A stretch of 64,000 nucleotides of DNA from positions 1 to 64,000 of the forward strand of contig CAZYDH010000006.1 in NCBI GenBank assembly GCA_964645915.1, written 5' to 3'. Source of the DNA: JACNKV01 sp964645915 (GTDB lineage: Bacteria; Fidelibacterota; Marinisomatia; Marinisomatales; JACNKV01). The notes beneath the pieces are model-generated. The model did not search any database, had not been told where the DNA came from, and was given only the letters and a program-made list of their open reading frames with translations. Shown in pieces: positions 16,251 to 26,154 of the stretch. The stretch's first letter is position 1. Each line of letters begins with the position of its first letter. A program made the position numbers and the translations under genes.

Positions 16251-17384
16251 ATGAATAAATCATTAATTATTGATGCTGTCAGATCCCCCATTGGAATTAA
16301 GAACGGGGATTTAATCGGCTTACGTGCAGATGACCTGGCTGCTCAGGTCGTAAAAGGACTATTAAAAAGAAACCCGGGTCTTGCACCTGAATCCGTCGAA
16401 GATTTGGTTGTAGGTTGCGCATTTCCCGAAGGACCTCAAGGCATGATCATTGGTCGTTCCGTGGCTGTACTTGCGGGATTACCCAAAGAAGTCCCCGGAA
16501 AAGTGGTAAATCGTTTTTGTGGTTCGAGTATGGATGCTCTTCATCAGCTATCCACATCCATTGAAGCTGGTGATATTGATGTCGGAATCGCCGTCGGTGT
16601 TGAAGACATGTTCTCTGTCCCCATGGGTGGATTTGCACCGGACTTTCATCCGGAATTAGCCGAACAGGAATTTTATATCGGGATGGGTGATACCGCTGAA
16701 AATCTTGCCAATGATGGAAATATCAGTCGAGAAGATCAAGATGCGTTTGCTATTGACTCTCACAAAAAAGCTCTCAAAGCTTACGAAAATGGATATTTCG
16801 ATAATGAATTAATCTCCATCGATGTCTATGGCGAAAAAACAGTTGAGAGAGATGAAGGTCCAAGAGAACCCGATGTTGACAAAATTAAATCTCTAAATCC
16901 AGCTTTTACACAAGACGGAACGGTAACACCTGCATCCAGCAGTCCCATATCTATTGGAGCGGCTGCGGTCTTATTGGTCAGTGAACAATTTGCAAAAGAA
17001 AACGGTTTGACCGCCAGAGCTGAAGTTGTAGCACGTGCCGTGACCGGAGTTGATTGGACACGAATGGGAATGGGTCCCATCCCGGCGACACAAAAAGCAT
17101 TAAAAAAAGCCGGTTTGGATATGAATGATATCGATGCATTTGAATTGAATGAAGCATTTGCAGCTCAATCACTTTATGTGATCCGAGAAGGCGGATTCCC
17201 GGAAGCGAAAGTCAATTTAAATGGTGGAGCGATTGCTTTAGGTCATCCATTGGGATGTTCGGGAGCAAGAATTTTGACCACATTACTTAATGTGTTGGAA
17301 CAACAAAATGCAAAACTTGGTCTGGCAACGATGTGTATCGGAAGCGGACAAGGGATTGCTACGATAATTAAACGTCCATCTTAA
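16251..17384 (+). CDS. fadA: Acetyl-CoA acyltransferase (3-ketoacyl-CoA thiolase)
   Basis: It cleaves 3-ketoacyl-CoA with CoA to acetyl-CoA and a shortened acyl-CoA. The 377-residue thiolase has the nucleophilic Cys90 in NRFCGSSM, the NEAFA motif, the active-site His in LGHPLGCSGA (about 334) and the second Cys in MCIGSGQG (about 362). It is slightly shorter than the usual 390-400 because a loop in the middle is trimmed; the catalytic set is complete. AGGAG precedes the start. It lies 10 bases after fadE and 14 before fadN. Confidence 0.95.
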   Translation: MNKSLIIDAVRSPIGIKNGDLIGLRADDLAAQVVKGLLKRNPGLAPESVEDLVVGCAFPEGPQGMIIGRSVAVLAGLPKEVPGKVVNRFCGSSMDALHQLSTSIEAGDIDVGIAVGVEDMFSVPMGGFAPDFHPELAEQEFYIGMGDTAENLANDGNISREDQDAFAIDSHKKALKAYENGYFDNELISIDVYGEKTVERDEGPREPDVDKIKSLNPAFTQDGTVTPASSSPISIGAAAVLLVSEQFAKENGLTARAEVVARAVTGVDWTRMGMGPIPATQKALKKAGLDMNDIDAFELNEAFAAQSLYVIREGGFPEAKVNLNGGAIALGHPLGCSGARILTTLLNVLEQQNAKLGLATMCIGSGQGIATIIKRPS

Positions 17385-17398
17385 TAGGAGGACAAACA

Positions 17399-19750
17399 AT
17401 GACACAAAAAATTGAAAAAGTAGCTGTTCTGGGAGCCGGAGTAATGGGTGCCCAATTAGCCGGGCAACTTGCCAATGCCGGTATCCCTTCTTTGCTATTC
17501 GACATTTCCCAAGAATTAGCGGAGAATGGTGTAAAAACACTTACGTCTCTAAAACCAGCTCCGTTATTCAAACCAAAAAATGCATCATTGATCACTCCAT
17601 GTAATTATGATGATCATATTAACAAACTAAATGAAGTAGACTGGGTTCTGGAAGCTGTTGCAGAACGTCTGGATATTAAACACATTGTATACCAAAATAT
17701 GACACCTCATCTGAGGCCATCAGTCATTATTACCTCCAATACATCTGGTATACCCCTCGAAGATCTGACTTCTGTCCTTCCAGAACCCTTAAAATCTCGG
17801 TTCATGATCACTCACTTTTTCAATCCTCCGCGCTACATGCATCTGTTGGAGCTTGTTAAAGGTCCTGACACTTCGGATGAAGTTTATAATACAATGATTG
17901 ACTTCGGTGAAAATGTGTTGGGTAAAGGAATTGTTCATGCAAAAGACACTCCGAACTTCATTGCCAATCGGATCGGTGTATTCGGGATGATGGCAACTAT
18001 CCAAACTGCTCAAAAAATGGGGCTGACCGTTGAAGAAGTTGATAAACTTACAGGAACCGTCGTTGGTCGCGCAAAGAGCGCAACATTCCGTACAGCGGAT
18101 ATTGTCGGGTTGGATACGTTAGCCCATGTTGCTCAAACCAGTTATGATCGCGGTGAAAATGATGAAGAGCGGGATATGTTCAAAATCCCTGACATTTTAA
18201 CAGCACTGATCGATGACGGTCGTTTGGGGCAAAAAACCAAAGCGGGTTTTTACCATAAAACCAAAGACCGAAAGATTCTCTCCGTCAATTTGGACAGTGG
18301 TGAATACCAAGAGCAAAAGAAAGTCCGATTTGATGGTTTCCGCTTGGCAAAAGATCGTCAGCAAACAAAAGATAAAATTGCCGGAATGGCCTGGAGTGAA
18401 GACAAAGCCGGAAAGTTCTTCTGGGAAGTTCTTTCTAAAACTCTTCTCTATTCTGCAAATCGGATCCCTGAGATCAGCGATGACATTATCAATGTTGACA
18501 ATGCCATGAAATGGGGATTTGGTTGGGAATTAGGACCATTTGAAACCTGGGATGCTATCGGTGTTGATCGATCTGTGAATCGGATGCTTGATGAAGGAAA
18601 GAAAGTTCCTCAATTCGTTTTGGATATGTTGAAATCCGGTCGGACGTCTTTCTACGCGATCGAAAATGGAAATCAAACTTATTATGATATTCCCACATCC
18701 ACGGTAAAAACAGAAGAATTACATGAGAAAAATATAAATTTAACTCTTCGTAAATCTTCTGGAAATCTTGTCAAAAGAAGTTGGAGCGCCAGTCTTATCG
18801 ATCTTGGTGACGGAATCCTTAATGTAGAGTTTCATTCAATTCTTCAACCATCGTTAAATCCGATTGACGGAACTATTATTGATATGATCACTGAAGGACT
18901 TGACCTCCTTGATGCCGGAAAATACAAGGCATTGGTCATGGGTCACAACGGACAACATTTTTGTGCCGGTGCGAACCTCGCCGCAATTTTATCGATGTGC
19001 GAGGCAAATCAATGGGACAAGCTCGATCTAACCGTTAAAGCTTTTCAGGACCTTACTCAGAGAATTCGGTTCTCAAAAGCTCCTGTAGTTGCGGCTCCAT
19101 TCAATCTCTGTCTTGGTGGCGGATTTGAATTTATTGGCCCGGCAGCACATCGAGTAACCGCAGCGGAGTTGTATATTGGTGCCGTTGAAGTCGGAGTCGG
19201 TCTCATCCCGGGAGCAGGTGGAAATTTACGACTGCTCCTGAATCTGATGGAAAATAGTGGCAAATCCGGCATGATCAACGTCTTCCCCATTGTTCAAAAA
19301 GCGTTCGAAACCATTGGTTTTGCTAAAGTTGCCACCAGTGCGGATGAAGCCAAGTTCGTTGGATATCTATTAAAAACCGATACAGTTGTTATGAACAATG
19401 ACCATCGTATCTGGGCCGCAAAACAAAAAGCATTGGAACTTGCAGACGGATACACTCCCCCGGAATATCGTGACAATCTGAAACTCCCGGGTACGGGTGG
19501 AAGGATTGCAATGACATCTGCACTTAAAGGATTTAAAGCAAAAGGTGTCATTTCTGATCATGATGAAAAGATCGGTCAAAAACTTGCTTATGTTCTAACC
19601 GGTGGAGATAAAGCAGGACTGACGAAAAAAGTCGAAGAACAATATCTATTAGATATTGAACGTGAAGTCTTTTTATCTCTGGCAGCTGAGCCGCTTTCGC
19701 AAGATAGAATTCGCTTCATGCTGAAAAAAGGAAAACCGCTCCGTAACTAA
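17399..19750 (+). CDS. fadN: 3-hydroxyacyl-CoA dehydrogenase / enoyl-CoA hydratase (FadN type)
   Basis: Bifunctional enzyme for the two middle steps of beta-oxidation. The order is dehydrogenase first, hydratase last, as in B. subtilis FadN (789 residues) and unlike E. coli FadB. The NAD site is VLGAGVMGAQLAGQLANAG (about 10-28), the catalytic His is in HFFNPPRYMHLLEL, and 3HCDH C-terminal domains follow (about 190-400). The crotonase domain (about 460-670) has QHFCAGANL, LGGGFEF with the first catalytic Glu, and AVEVGVGLIPGAGG with the second. GGAGG lies upstream. It completes the fad core trio. Confidence 0.95.
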   Translation: MTQKIEKVAVLGAGVMGAQLAGQLANAGIPSLLFDISQELAENGVKTLTSLKPAPLFKPKNASLITPCNYDDHINKLNEVDWVLEAVAERLDIKHIVYQNMTPHLRPSVIITSNTSGIPLEDLTSVLPEPLKSRFMITHFFNPPRYMHLLELVKGPDTSDEVYNTMIDFGENVLGKGIVHAKDTPNFIANRIGVFGMMATIQTAQKMGLTVEEVDKLTGTVVGRAKSATFRTADIVGLDTLAHVAQTSYDRGENDEERDMFKIPDILTALIDDGRLGQKTKAGFYHKTKDRKILSVNLDSGEYQEQKKVRFDGFRLAKDRQQTKDKIAGMAWSEDKAGKFFWEVLSKTLLYSANRIPEISDDIINVDNAMKWGFGWELGPFETWDAIGVDRSVNRMLDEGKKVPQFVLDMLKSGRTSFYAIENGNQTYYDIPTSTVKTEELHEKNINLTLRKSSGNLVKRSWSASLIDLGDGILNVEFHSILQPSLNPIDGTIIDMITEGLDLLDAGKYKALVMGHNGQHFCAGANLAAILSMCEANQWDKLDLTVKAFQDLTQRIRFSKAPVVAAPFNLCLGGGFEFIGPAAHRVTAAELYIGAVEVGVGLIPGAGGNLRLLLNLMENSGKSGMINVFPIVQKAFETIGFAKVATSADEAKFVGYLLKTDTVVMNNDHRIWAAKQKALELADGYTPPEYRDNLKLPGTGGRIAMTSALKGFKAKGVISDHDEKIGQKLAYVLTGGDKAGLTKKVEEQYLLDIEREVFLSLAAEPLSQDRIRFMLKKGKPLRN

Positions 19751-19778
19751 GTGGTTTTCACAGTACGTGATAAGCAAA

Positions 19779-19815
19779 ACTCAGCCCTTGGTTCATCCTT
19801 TTCCAGGGGCTGAGT
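19779..19815 (+). terminator. Hairpin between fadN and the second acyl-CoA dehydrogenase
   Basis: Arms ACTCAGCCCTTGG (19779-19791) and CCAGGGGCTGAGT (19803-19815) pair over 13 bases with one wobble and an 11-base loop. Only a short T stretch follows (ATTTC), so termination is probably partial. It lies in the 92-base gap before the next gene, which has its own GAGGAAA ribosome binding site. It may lower expression of that gene or protect the upstream mRNA end. Confidence 0.6.
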
Positions 19816-19842
19816 ATTTCAATAATCTATGAGGAAATATTC

Positions 19843-21537
19843 ATGTTATTAAACCCAAAAACTGAATCCTTCAATCAATTCGATCCGCATACAAAAGACT
19901 TACTGTTAAAAACGGTTCAATGGTTTGAGAACAAAGGAAAAGAAAAGATCAAAAATGACGATCATGAACGAGCATGGTATGCTGATTTTATTGAATTCGC
20001 AAAAAAAGAGGATCTCTTTTCTACATTCCTAACTCATGGAAATTATGGAGATGAAACCGCTCGGTGGGATACCCATCGAAACGTTGCTTTAAATGAAATT
20101 CTAGGATTCTATGGATTAGCTTATTGGTATACATGGCAGGTTACTGTTCTTGGATTGGGCCCCATTTGGATGGGTCAGAATGAGTCCGTAAAAAAACAAA
20201 CAGCTGAATTTCTTAATAACGGGGATATTTTTGCATTTGGTCTGTCTGAAAAAGAACATGGTGCAGATATCTATGCCTCCGACATGATGCTTAAACCTCA
20301 ACCGGATGGAACCTATTTAGCCGAAGGGGACAAATATTATATCGGGAACGGAAATGAAGCCGCTTTGGTTTCAACGTTTGGGAGAATAGAAAACTCAGAC
20401 GAATATGTGTTTTTCGTTGTTAAACCTTCTCATCCAAACTATGAGTGCGTTAAGAATATCTGCAATTCACAAAACTACGTTGCCGAGTTCAATTTAAATG
20501 ACTATCCGATCACAGATGAAGATATTTTAGCCAGAGGACGCGATGCGTGGGATATGTCATTAAACACGGTCAATGTTGGTAAATATAATCTTGGATGGGC
20601 TTCCATTGGTATTTGCACACATGCTTTTTACGAAGCGTTGAACCATGCTGCACATCGGAATCTTTTCCACCATACCGTGACGGATTTTACTCACATCAAG
20701 CAGCTGTTTGTCGATGCATACTCTCGACTCACTGCGATGAGATTATTTGCCCTACGTGCATCTGACTACATGCGTTCAGCATCTGCCGACGACAGACGGT
20801 ATTTGTTGTATAATCCTACGGTGAAAATGAAAGTGACGATGCAGGGAGAAGAAGTGATCAACCTTCTTTGGGATGTCATTGCAGCAAAAGGGTTTGAAAA
20901 AGACATGTATTTTGAAATGGCAGCCAGAGATATTCGAGCTCTTCCCAAATTGGAAGGGACTGTCCATGTAAATATGGCTTTGATCATCAAATTTATGGCC
21001 AATTATTTCTTCAGACCATCAACATTCCCTGAAATACCGTTGATGAATGAACCGGTTAATGATGATTTTCTCTTTGAGCAAGGCGCAACAAAGGGATTGG
21101 GAAAGATCAAATTCCATGATTATAAAATAGCTTACAGCAGTTTTAATCTTCCCAATATTCGTATTTTTAAGAAACAAATCGCTACTTTAAAGAAGTTCCT
21201 TCTCTTTGCAAGACCAAACAAAGAGCAAATCAAAGATTTCGATTTTCTTCTTAATCTCGGCGAATTATTTACATTGGTTGTCTATGGACAGCTTATCCTT
21301 GAGAAATTTAAAATGGATGAATTGGATATAGATTTATTGGATCAGATTTTTGATTTTATGGTTCGTGATTTTTCTAAATATGCTTTGATCTTATATTCTA
21401 AAACCAGCAGCACCTCTATACAAAAATACTTATGTAAACGTATGTTAAGGAAACCTGTCGTAGATCAAAAACGATTTGACCGGGTCTTGGATAAATATGT
21501 CTATGCCCAAACAGATGCATATGAGATGAATCCATAA
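19843..21537 (+). CDS. Acyl-CoA dehydrogenase, divergent family
   Basis: A 564-residue acyl-CoA dehydrogenase-like protein distinct from the FadE at 14462. FGLSEKEHGADIY (about 127-139) matches the flavin/substrate loop. YIGNGNEAALVS replaces the usual FITNG strand. LPKLEGTVHVNM (about 367-378) supplies an LEGT sequence in the place of the catalytic EGT. The long C-terminal region (about 385-564) is helical and charged and is not part of the core fold. Its chain-length or branched-substrate preference is unknown. It follows the fad trio after a hairpin, so it is probably part of the same regulon with lower or separate expression. Confidence 0.82.
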   Translation: MLLNPKTESFNQFDPHTKDLLLKTVQWFENKGKEKIKNDDHERAWYADFIEFAKKEDLFSTFLTHGNYGDETARWDTHRNVALNEILGFYGLAYWYTWQVTVLGLGPIWMGQNESVKKQTAEFLNNGDIFAFGLSEKEHGADIYASDMMLKPQPDGTYLAEGDKYYIGNGNEAALVSTFGRIENSDEYVFFVVKPSHPNYECVKNICNSQNYVAEFNLNDYPITDEDILARGRDAWDMSLNTVNVGKYNLGWASIGICTHAFYEALNHAAHRNLFHHTVTDFTHIKQLFVDAYSRLTAMRLFALRASDYMRSASADDRRYLLYNPTVKMKVTMQGEEVINLLWDVIAAKGFEKDMYFEMAARDIRALPKLEGTVHVNMALIIKFMANYFFRPSTFPEIPLMNEPVNDDFLFEQGATKGLGKIKFHDYKIAYSSFNLPNIRIFKKQIATLKKFLLFARPNKEQIKDFDFLLNLGELFTLVVYGQLILEKFKMDELDIDLLDQIFDFMVRDFSKYALILYSKTSSTSIQKYLCKRMLRKPVVDQKRFDRVLDKYVYAQTDAYEMNP

Positions 21538-21630
21538 TATTTTTATTAAGTATTCTATAATTGAAAAAGGTATATAAATTCCTTTGATTTTTGTTTGGTA
21601 GAAAAGCGATATTTGCTTAATCTTCCGCCT

Positions 21631-21636
21631 TATAAT
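21631..21636 (+). promoter_or_regulatory. Perfect -10 box close to a start codon
   Basis: TATAAT at 21631-21636 lies 10 bases before the ATG at 21647, which would give a 5' leader of only a few bases. I see no good -35 at the right distance and no Shine-Dalgarno site, so a nearly leaderless message is possible. Confidence 0.4.
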
Positions 21637-21646
21637 CAAAGATATA

Positions 21647-22804
21647 ATGACAAAATTACCATTTCAGTCAAAAGCCATTCTTTATAAGAATTGGTTAAAT
21701 ATTCTCAAGATTTTAGCAATTCTGGGTATTTTATATGTTTTTCTGATCAGTATCGGAATGATTGGTGCATCGTTTAAAGGACTGGGTAAAGGATACGCAG
21801 AAACGTTAATCAATAGCTCAGCCGGTCCACTAATCGGATTATTCATCGGTATTTTGGCGACCAGTCTTATCCAAAGTTCCAGTACGACCACTTCATTGGT
21901 TGTCGGGATGGTCGCTGCTGGTACTTTCGGAGATGATCCTTACACTGCTGTAGCGGCTGCTGTCCCATATATCATGGGTGCTAATATCGGAACCAGTATC
22001 ACAAACACGATCGTTTCACTTGGGCATATCATTAACAAACAGGAATTTCGACGAGCTTTTTCAGCCTCGATCATTCACGATTTCTTTAACGTGATCGCTG
22101 TGATCGTTTTGTTTCCGCTGCAATTATGGACGGGATTTATCAGCAAGACAGCCAATTGGTTCACCGGATTTTTCATTGGCGCAGAAACGTTCACATTTAA
22201 AAGCCCAATAAAAGTTATCACAAAACCTACCGTTCATTTTGTATCCGATCTGTTTAAACAACAGGATATAATCGATTCAAATTGGTTATTGCTCCTCGTA
22301 GCGTTGATCTTTCTATTCTTGTCCCTAAAATATTTGACTGTGATGATCCGAAGTCTTGTGATCAGCAAACTCGAGGCCTTCTTTGATTCACACATCTTTA
22401 AAACATGGATTCGAGCAATGTTCTTCGGAATCTTCATCACGATATTAGTACAGAGCAGTTCCATCACCACGTCTTTGGTCGTTCCGCTGGCCGGTGCCGG
22501 AATCTTAAATCTCCGTCAGATATTCCCCTATACACTTGGAGCGAATATCGGAACAACGGTCACCGCCTTGTTAGCCAGTTTAGTTTCCGGAACACACGCA
22601 CCACTGGCGGTCGCTTTTTCTCATCTGTTTTTCAACATTTTCGGAATCCTATTAATCTGGCCCATACCTACCATCCGTCATCTTCCTGAAAGAATGGCTA
22701 CTTGGTTCGCCAACTTAGCAATCCGAAACAGGATCTTCCCGATCTTATACATAATTATCGTGTTCTTTCTTGTCCCCTTATCCTTAATTTTCTTAGTGAG
22801 GTAA
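21647..22804 (+). CDS. Na+/phosphate cotransporter family protein (NptA/PF02690 type)
   Basis: A 385-residue inner-membrane transporter, probably sodium-driven phosphate movement. The two inverted family repeats are plain: QSSSTTTSLVVGMVAAG (about 75-91) and QSSSITTSLVVPLAGAG (about 270-286), each followed by GANIGT. About eight to ten membrane segments are visible. It ends three bases before a PhoU-domain gene, the usual partner. Direction of transport (uptake or export) cannot be read from the sequence. Confidence 0.9.
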   Translation: MTKLPFQSKAILYKNWLNILKILAILGILYVFLISIGMIGASFKGLGKGYAETLINSSAGPLIGLFIGILATSLIQSSSTTTSLVVGMVAAGTFGDDPYTAVAAAVPYIMGANIGTSITNTIVSLGHIINKQEFRRAFSASIIHDFFNVIAVIVLFPLQLWTGFISKTANWFTGFFIGAETFTFKSPIKVITKPTVHFVSDLFKQQDIIDSNWLLLLVALIFLFLSLKYLTVMIRSLVISKLEAFFDSHIFKTWIRAMFFGIFITILVQSSSITTSLVVPLAGAGILNLRQIFPYTLGANIGTTVTALLASLVSGTHAPLAVAFSHLFFNIFGILLIWPIPTIRHLPERMATWFANLAIRNRIFPILYIIIVFFLVPLSLIFLVR

Positions 22805-22807
22805 ATC

Positions 22808-23482
22808 ATGTCCCTATTTAAAGATCTATTAAATCTCTGGAAATCTGAAGGCCTGCTTGAGCAATCCTGGAAAGAGTCCTATGAGATGCTTCAACTTTCC
22901 CGTGAAATTTTTGTACAGGCTGTTGATCATTTACACAACGGCGGAAATACAAAAGTTCTCAAAGCTCTAAAAAAGCGAGATAAAGAGATCAATATTTTCC
23001 ATCGGGACGTCAGAAGAAAAGTTTTGACACATTACAGTGTTGTTCAAGACACAACGGATCTTGTCAATGGTTTGATTCTAATAAATATGGTAGTCGATAT
23101 TGAACGATTAGGTGACTATGCTAAAAATATTCTAGACCTTGCCATCCATCTTCCTGAACCTCTGGACATTAAAACCCATTCTAAAGAACTGACATTGATC
23201 GAAGAAGAAGTATTGAAACGATTTGATAAAACCATTCAAGCGATCCATACTCAAGATTCCGATGTGGCAAAATCATTACTGAAAACGTATAATGAAGATG
23301 TCTCAAAAATCGCTGATATATTTGTAGATAATATTATCGAAGGAAAAAGCAATTATCAATCTCAATCTGTTACGGCAGCATTATCGCTTTATGCACGCTA
23401 TCTAAAACGGATTGGTGGACATTTAAAAAATATCACATCGACGTTGGTAAACCCATTCGAAGCGATAGGGTACACTAAATAA
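22808..23482 (+). CDS. PhoU-domain protein
   Basis: A 224-residue soluble helical-bundle protein. DVRRKVLTHYSVV and MVVDIERLGDYAKNILDLA (about 92-110) match PhoU repeats, in which acidic residues bind metal clusters. It is transcribed with the Na/Pi cotransporter three bases upstream and probably modulates it. Here the PhoU part is a separate gene, whereas the second cotransporter of this window (36568) carries it fused. The gene ends 24 bases from the convergent glycosyltransferase with no terminator seen between them. Confidence 0.85.
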   Translation: MSLFKDLLNLWKSEGLLEQSWKESYEMLQLSREIFVQAVDHLHNGGNTKVLKALKKRDKEINIFHRDVRRKVLTHYSVVQDTTDLVNGLILINMVVDIERLGDYAKNILDLAIHLPEPLDIKTHSKELTLIEEEVLKRFDKTIQAIHTQDSDVAKSLLKTYNEDVSKIADIFVDNIIEGKSNYQSQSVTAALSLYARYLKRIGGHLKNITSTLVNPFEAIGYTK

Positions 23483-23506
23483 TATTTCTACCGGTTTAGA
23501 TCTTAT

Positions 23507-24544
23507 TTAAACTTCAGGAACGGGGAACGACCCCCAGACTGAATCCGCCAGTTTTTGCAAGGAGTCTTGCGACCACTCCCCTTTTCCGATCCATTCGGTA
23601 ATGCTTTCCGCAACATCCGGATATTGAACGGCTTCGATATAGTCCCGATTCAACCATGCTTCGATGACATCTCGGGTTAAGATATCAACACCCATTCCCC
23701 AGCCTAATTGTCTCATCGCCTCCATATTGGACATCTGTTCCATTTGACCCTTCAACGGTTTTACTAATATTTTTTTTCCGATGCTTAGCGCTTCACTGGG
23801 GAGTTCAAATCCTGCGTTACTGATCACTCCTTTGCAGGTGACGAGATCCTTTAAAAATTGGTCACGAGATAAGGCTCGTACCGAGATATGACCTACTTCC
23901 TTTGGTTCGATCAGATCTGTATAAACATGAAACTGAAAATCTTTGAATGGCATCAAAAGTTCAACTGCATCATCTTGGTTTTCAAACGGTAAATAAACCA
24001 TGATCTTGTTATCTACAACTTCTCCGGATTCAAGTTTTGGGATGATCGGTGGTAATATCGGTTGATCAAAATGATGCCAATGAAGACCCATCTTTAGGTC
24101 AGCAGGACCAAATATCTTCATGATCATCTGCGTAGCAGGATTTTGTCCGTAAAGTGGAATATCATACGAAAATGCATACTGATGCCCTATTCCTAAAGAC
24201 TTAATTCCGTGTATTTTTGCGATGTAGGCTGTCACCGGTTCAAAATCTGTAATCACTAAATCGATCCCGTCCGGTTGATATTTATAGACATCCCTGAACA
24301 GTTTCACCACTTTTGCATTTTTGGCGGTTCTCAGGTATTTAATCCGCCCTCGGTCAGTTGCAAATGTTAATCCTCTAAATACTTCATACGGATGAAAACT
24401 GTCTACGTCCCAAAGATCTTCTTCATCCCTGCCACTAAAGATCACATGGACATCATGACCGGCATCTCTAAGTTTTTGACACATAACCCGTGACCGAGTG
24501 ATATGTCCATTCCCCGTTGCTTGGACTCCATACAGTATCTTCAT
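23507..24544 (-). CDS. Glycosyltransferase of the MJ1255/VC2487 type
   Basis: A 345-residue GT-B fold protein. MKILYGVQATGNGHITRSR is the N-terminal glycine loop of this family. The C-terminal domain has VISNAGFELPSEALSIGKKILVKP (in two parts, near 238-262), like the nucleotide-sugar site of MurG-type enzymes, and a QMSNMEAMRQLGWG helix. It probably transfers a sugar to a lipid or cell-envelope acceptor; donor and acceptor are unknown. AGGAAAAAGAT precedes the ATG. It has no obvious operon partner. Confidence 0.82.
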   Translation of the reverse strand: MKILYGVQATGNGHITRSRVMCQKLRDAGHDVHVIFSGRDEEDLWDVDSFHPYEVFRGLTFATDRGRIKYLRTAKNAKVVKLFRDVYKYQPDGIDLVITDFEPVTAYIAKIHGIKSLGIGHQYAFSYDIPLYGQNPATQMIMKIFGPADLKMGLHWHHFDQPILPPIIPKLESGEVVDNKIMVYLPFENQDDAVELLMPFKDFQFHVYTDLIEPKEVGHISVRALSRDQFLKDLVTCKGVISNAGFELPSEALSIGKKILVKPLKGQMEQMSNMEAMRQLGWGMGVDILTRDVIEAWLNRDYIEAVQYPDVAESITEWIGKGEWSQDSLQKLADSVWGSFPVPEV

Positions 24545-24808
24545 ATCTTTTTCCTAAATTAATAAAGTGTAATTTACATGGATTTACCCGCACCGCCCAA
24601 TGAAAGACCAATGGGAGATATTTGAACCATTATATGAGTAACTTCCGGAAAATCCCGTTCCATGATATTTATGTTCTACAGTAAATTCGGACATATTAAT
24701 CCGATTATATTTTCAAAGAAAGACACATAGCACTACGAAAACGACTGACATGAAATTCTTATTATCTTTTATCTTAATCTTTCAATCAAAACACAAGAGG
24801 GTATCATT

Positions 24809-26077
24809 ATGAGCAATGGAGGAAATCTCTCCAACCGCTGGCTGGTTGTGGTCGGCGCAATTCTTATCCAACTCTGTCTCGGGGCAATTTACGCCTGGTC
24901 AGTATTTACAAAACCATTGGTCGAAGCCGGATGGACCAAAACCGAAACTCAGGCTGTTTTTGCAGCCGGATTAGCCTTGTTTGCCATTGTGATGGTGATC
25001 GCAGGACGGTTAATGCCTAAGATCGGACCGAAAAAACTTGCCATGTCAGGTGGTGTTGTTCTCGGGCTGGGTTATCTGCTTGCCGGATTATTCGGCGGAA
25101 CAGATTTCTGGCCCATATTCATCTTCGTTGGTATTATTGGCGGATCAGGAATCGGTTTAGCTTATGTCGTTCCAATCGCAGTCGGGATGCGTTGGTTTCC
25201 GGATAAAAAAGGACTGATCACCGGTTTAGCCGTTGCCGGATTCGGGTTCGGTGCAACCTTATGGGTTAAACTTGCCGGAACCTGGGGAAGTTTAATCGCA
25301 ACCTACGGGCTGAGCAATACATTCACCATTTATGGGATTGTCTTCTTCATTGCAGTCTTCATCGGAAGTCTCTGGATGGTCTTCCCTGCAGAGGGCTGGA
25401 AACCCGAAGGTTGGACACCACCGGAAGAAGCAACATCCGGTGACAAACCTGCTGCTAAACAAGTCCATTTTGACAGCGGACAAATGTTGAAAACACCACA
25501 ATATTATATGATCCTACTCACCTTTGCTTTCGGTGCAAGTGCCGGATTAATGAGCATCGGTTTAATGAAGCTTTTCCCGATGCAGGCATTACAGGCAGCC
25601 GGTATTGAAAAAGCCGTTGCTTCCGGGATTGCCGGTACTGCCATGGCCGTTTTCTTCTCTCTTGCCAACGGATTCGGACGGATCGCCTGGGGTGCCATCA
25701 GTGATAAATTAGGAAGAAAACTTTCGATCATTCTGATGATGGCAACTCAAGGTGTTTTTGTAATCCTCTTTCAATGGATGGCCGGAACTCCTGCGCTTCT
25801 TTTCTTAGGAGCAACTCTAATCGGATTTAATTTCGGTGGAAATTTTGCTCTCTTCCCCACAATTACCGCAGATACATTCGGTACAAAATATGTGGGACAA
25901 AACTACGGCTGGGTTTTCCTTGCTTACGGTATCGGCGGAATTTTCGGACCGATTCTTGGTGGAAAACTTGGTGATATGGGGAACTTCCCCTTAGCCTTTA
26001 TCATTTGTGGTGTGCTTTGTTTGGTTGCTGCCGGAATCATCTCCGGTGTAAAACCACCTAAGCAAGTAACATCATAA
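24809..26077 (+). CDS. MFS carrier of the OFA (oxalate/formate antiporter) family
   Basis: A 422-residue inner-membrane carrier with about 12 hydrophobic segments. LCLGAIYAWSVFTKPL (about 21-36) is the OFA signature in helix 1, and WGAISDKLGRK (about 296-306) is the second MFS A-motif. Family members exchange oxalate/formate or carry other small carboxylates, so the substrate is open. AGAGGG precedes the ATG. The gene stands alone, with 264 bases upstream that hold no clear feature and a strong terminator downstream. Confidence 0.9.
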   Translation: MSNGGNLSNRWLVVVGAILIQLCLGAIYAWSVFTKPLVEAGWTKTETQAVFAAGLALFAIVMVIAGRLMPKIGPKKLAMSGGVVLGLGYLLAGLFGGTDFWPIFIFVGIIGGSGIGLAYVVPIAVGMRWFPDKKGLITGLAVAGFGFGATLWVKLAGTWGSLIATYGLSNTFTIYGIVFFIAVFIGSLWMVFPAEGWKPEGWTPPEEATSGDKPAAKQVHFDSGQMLKTPQYYMILLTFAFGASAGLMSIGLMKLFPMQALQAAGIEKAVASGIAGTAMAVFFSLANGFGRIAWGAISDKLGRKLSIILMMATQGVFVILFQWMAGTPALLFLGATLIGFNFGGNFALFPTITADTFGTKYVGQNYGWVFLAYGIGGIFGPILGGKLGDMGNFPLAFIICGVLCLVAAGIISGVKPPKQVTS

Positions 26078-26097
26078 AGTCTGATTATCTCCTCAAC

Positions 26098-26129
26098 AAA
26101 AAAGGCAGAACGGTTGTTCTGCCTTTTTT
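26098..26129. terminator. Bidirectional rho-independent terminator
   Basis: A 14-base arm (26098-26111) of A residues then GGCAGAAC, a GGTT loop, and the matching arm (26116-26129) ending in T residues. It lies between the convergent MFS gene and the barrel gene at 26155 and has A/T tails for both directions. Confidence 0.93.
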
Positions 26130-26154
26130 TATAGTAAATATCTGAACTCTAATA

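Noticed and set aside
24545..24808. Short RNA or riboswitch in the 264-base gap before the OFA carrier
   Set aside because: Only small chance-level inverted repeats (for example CGGA with TCCG near 24685-24700) are seen; no stable fold or known motif.
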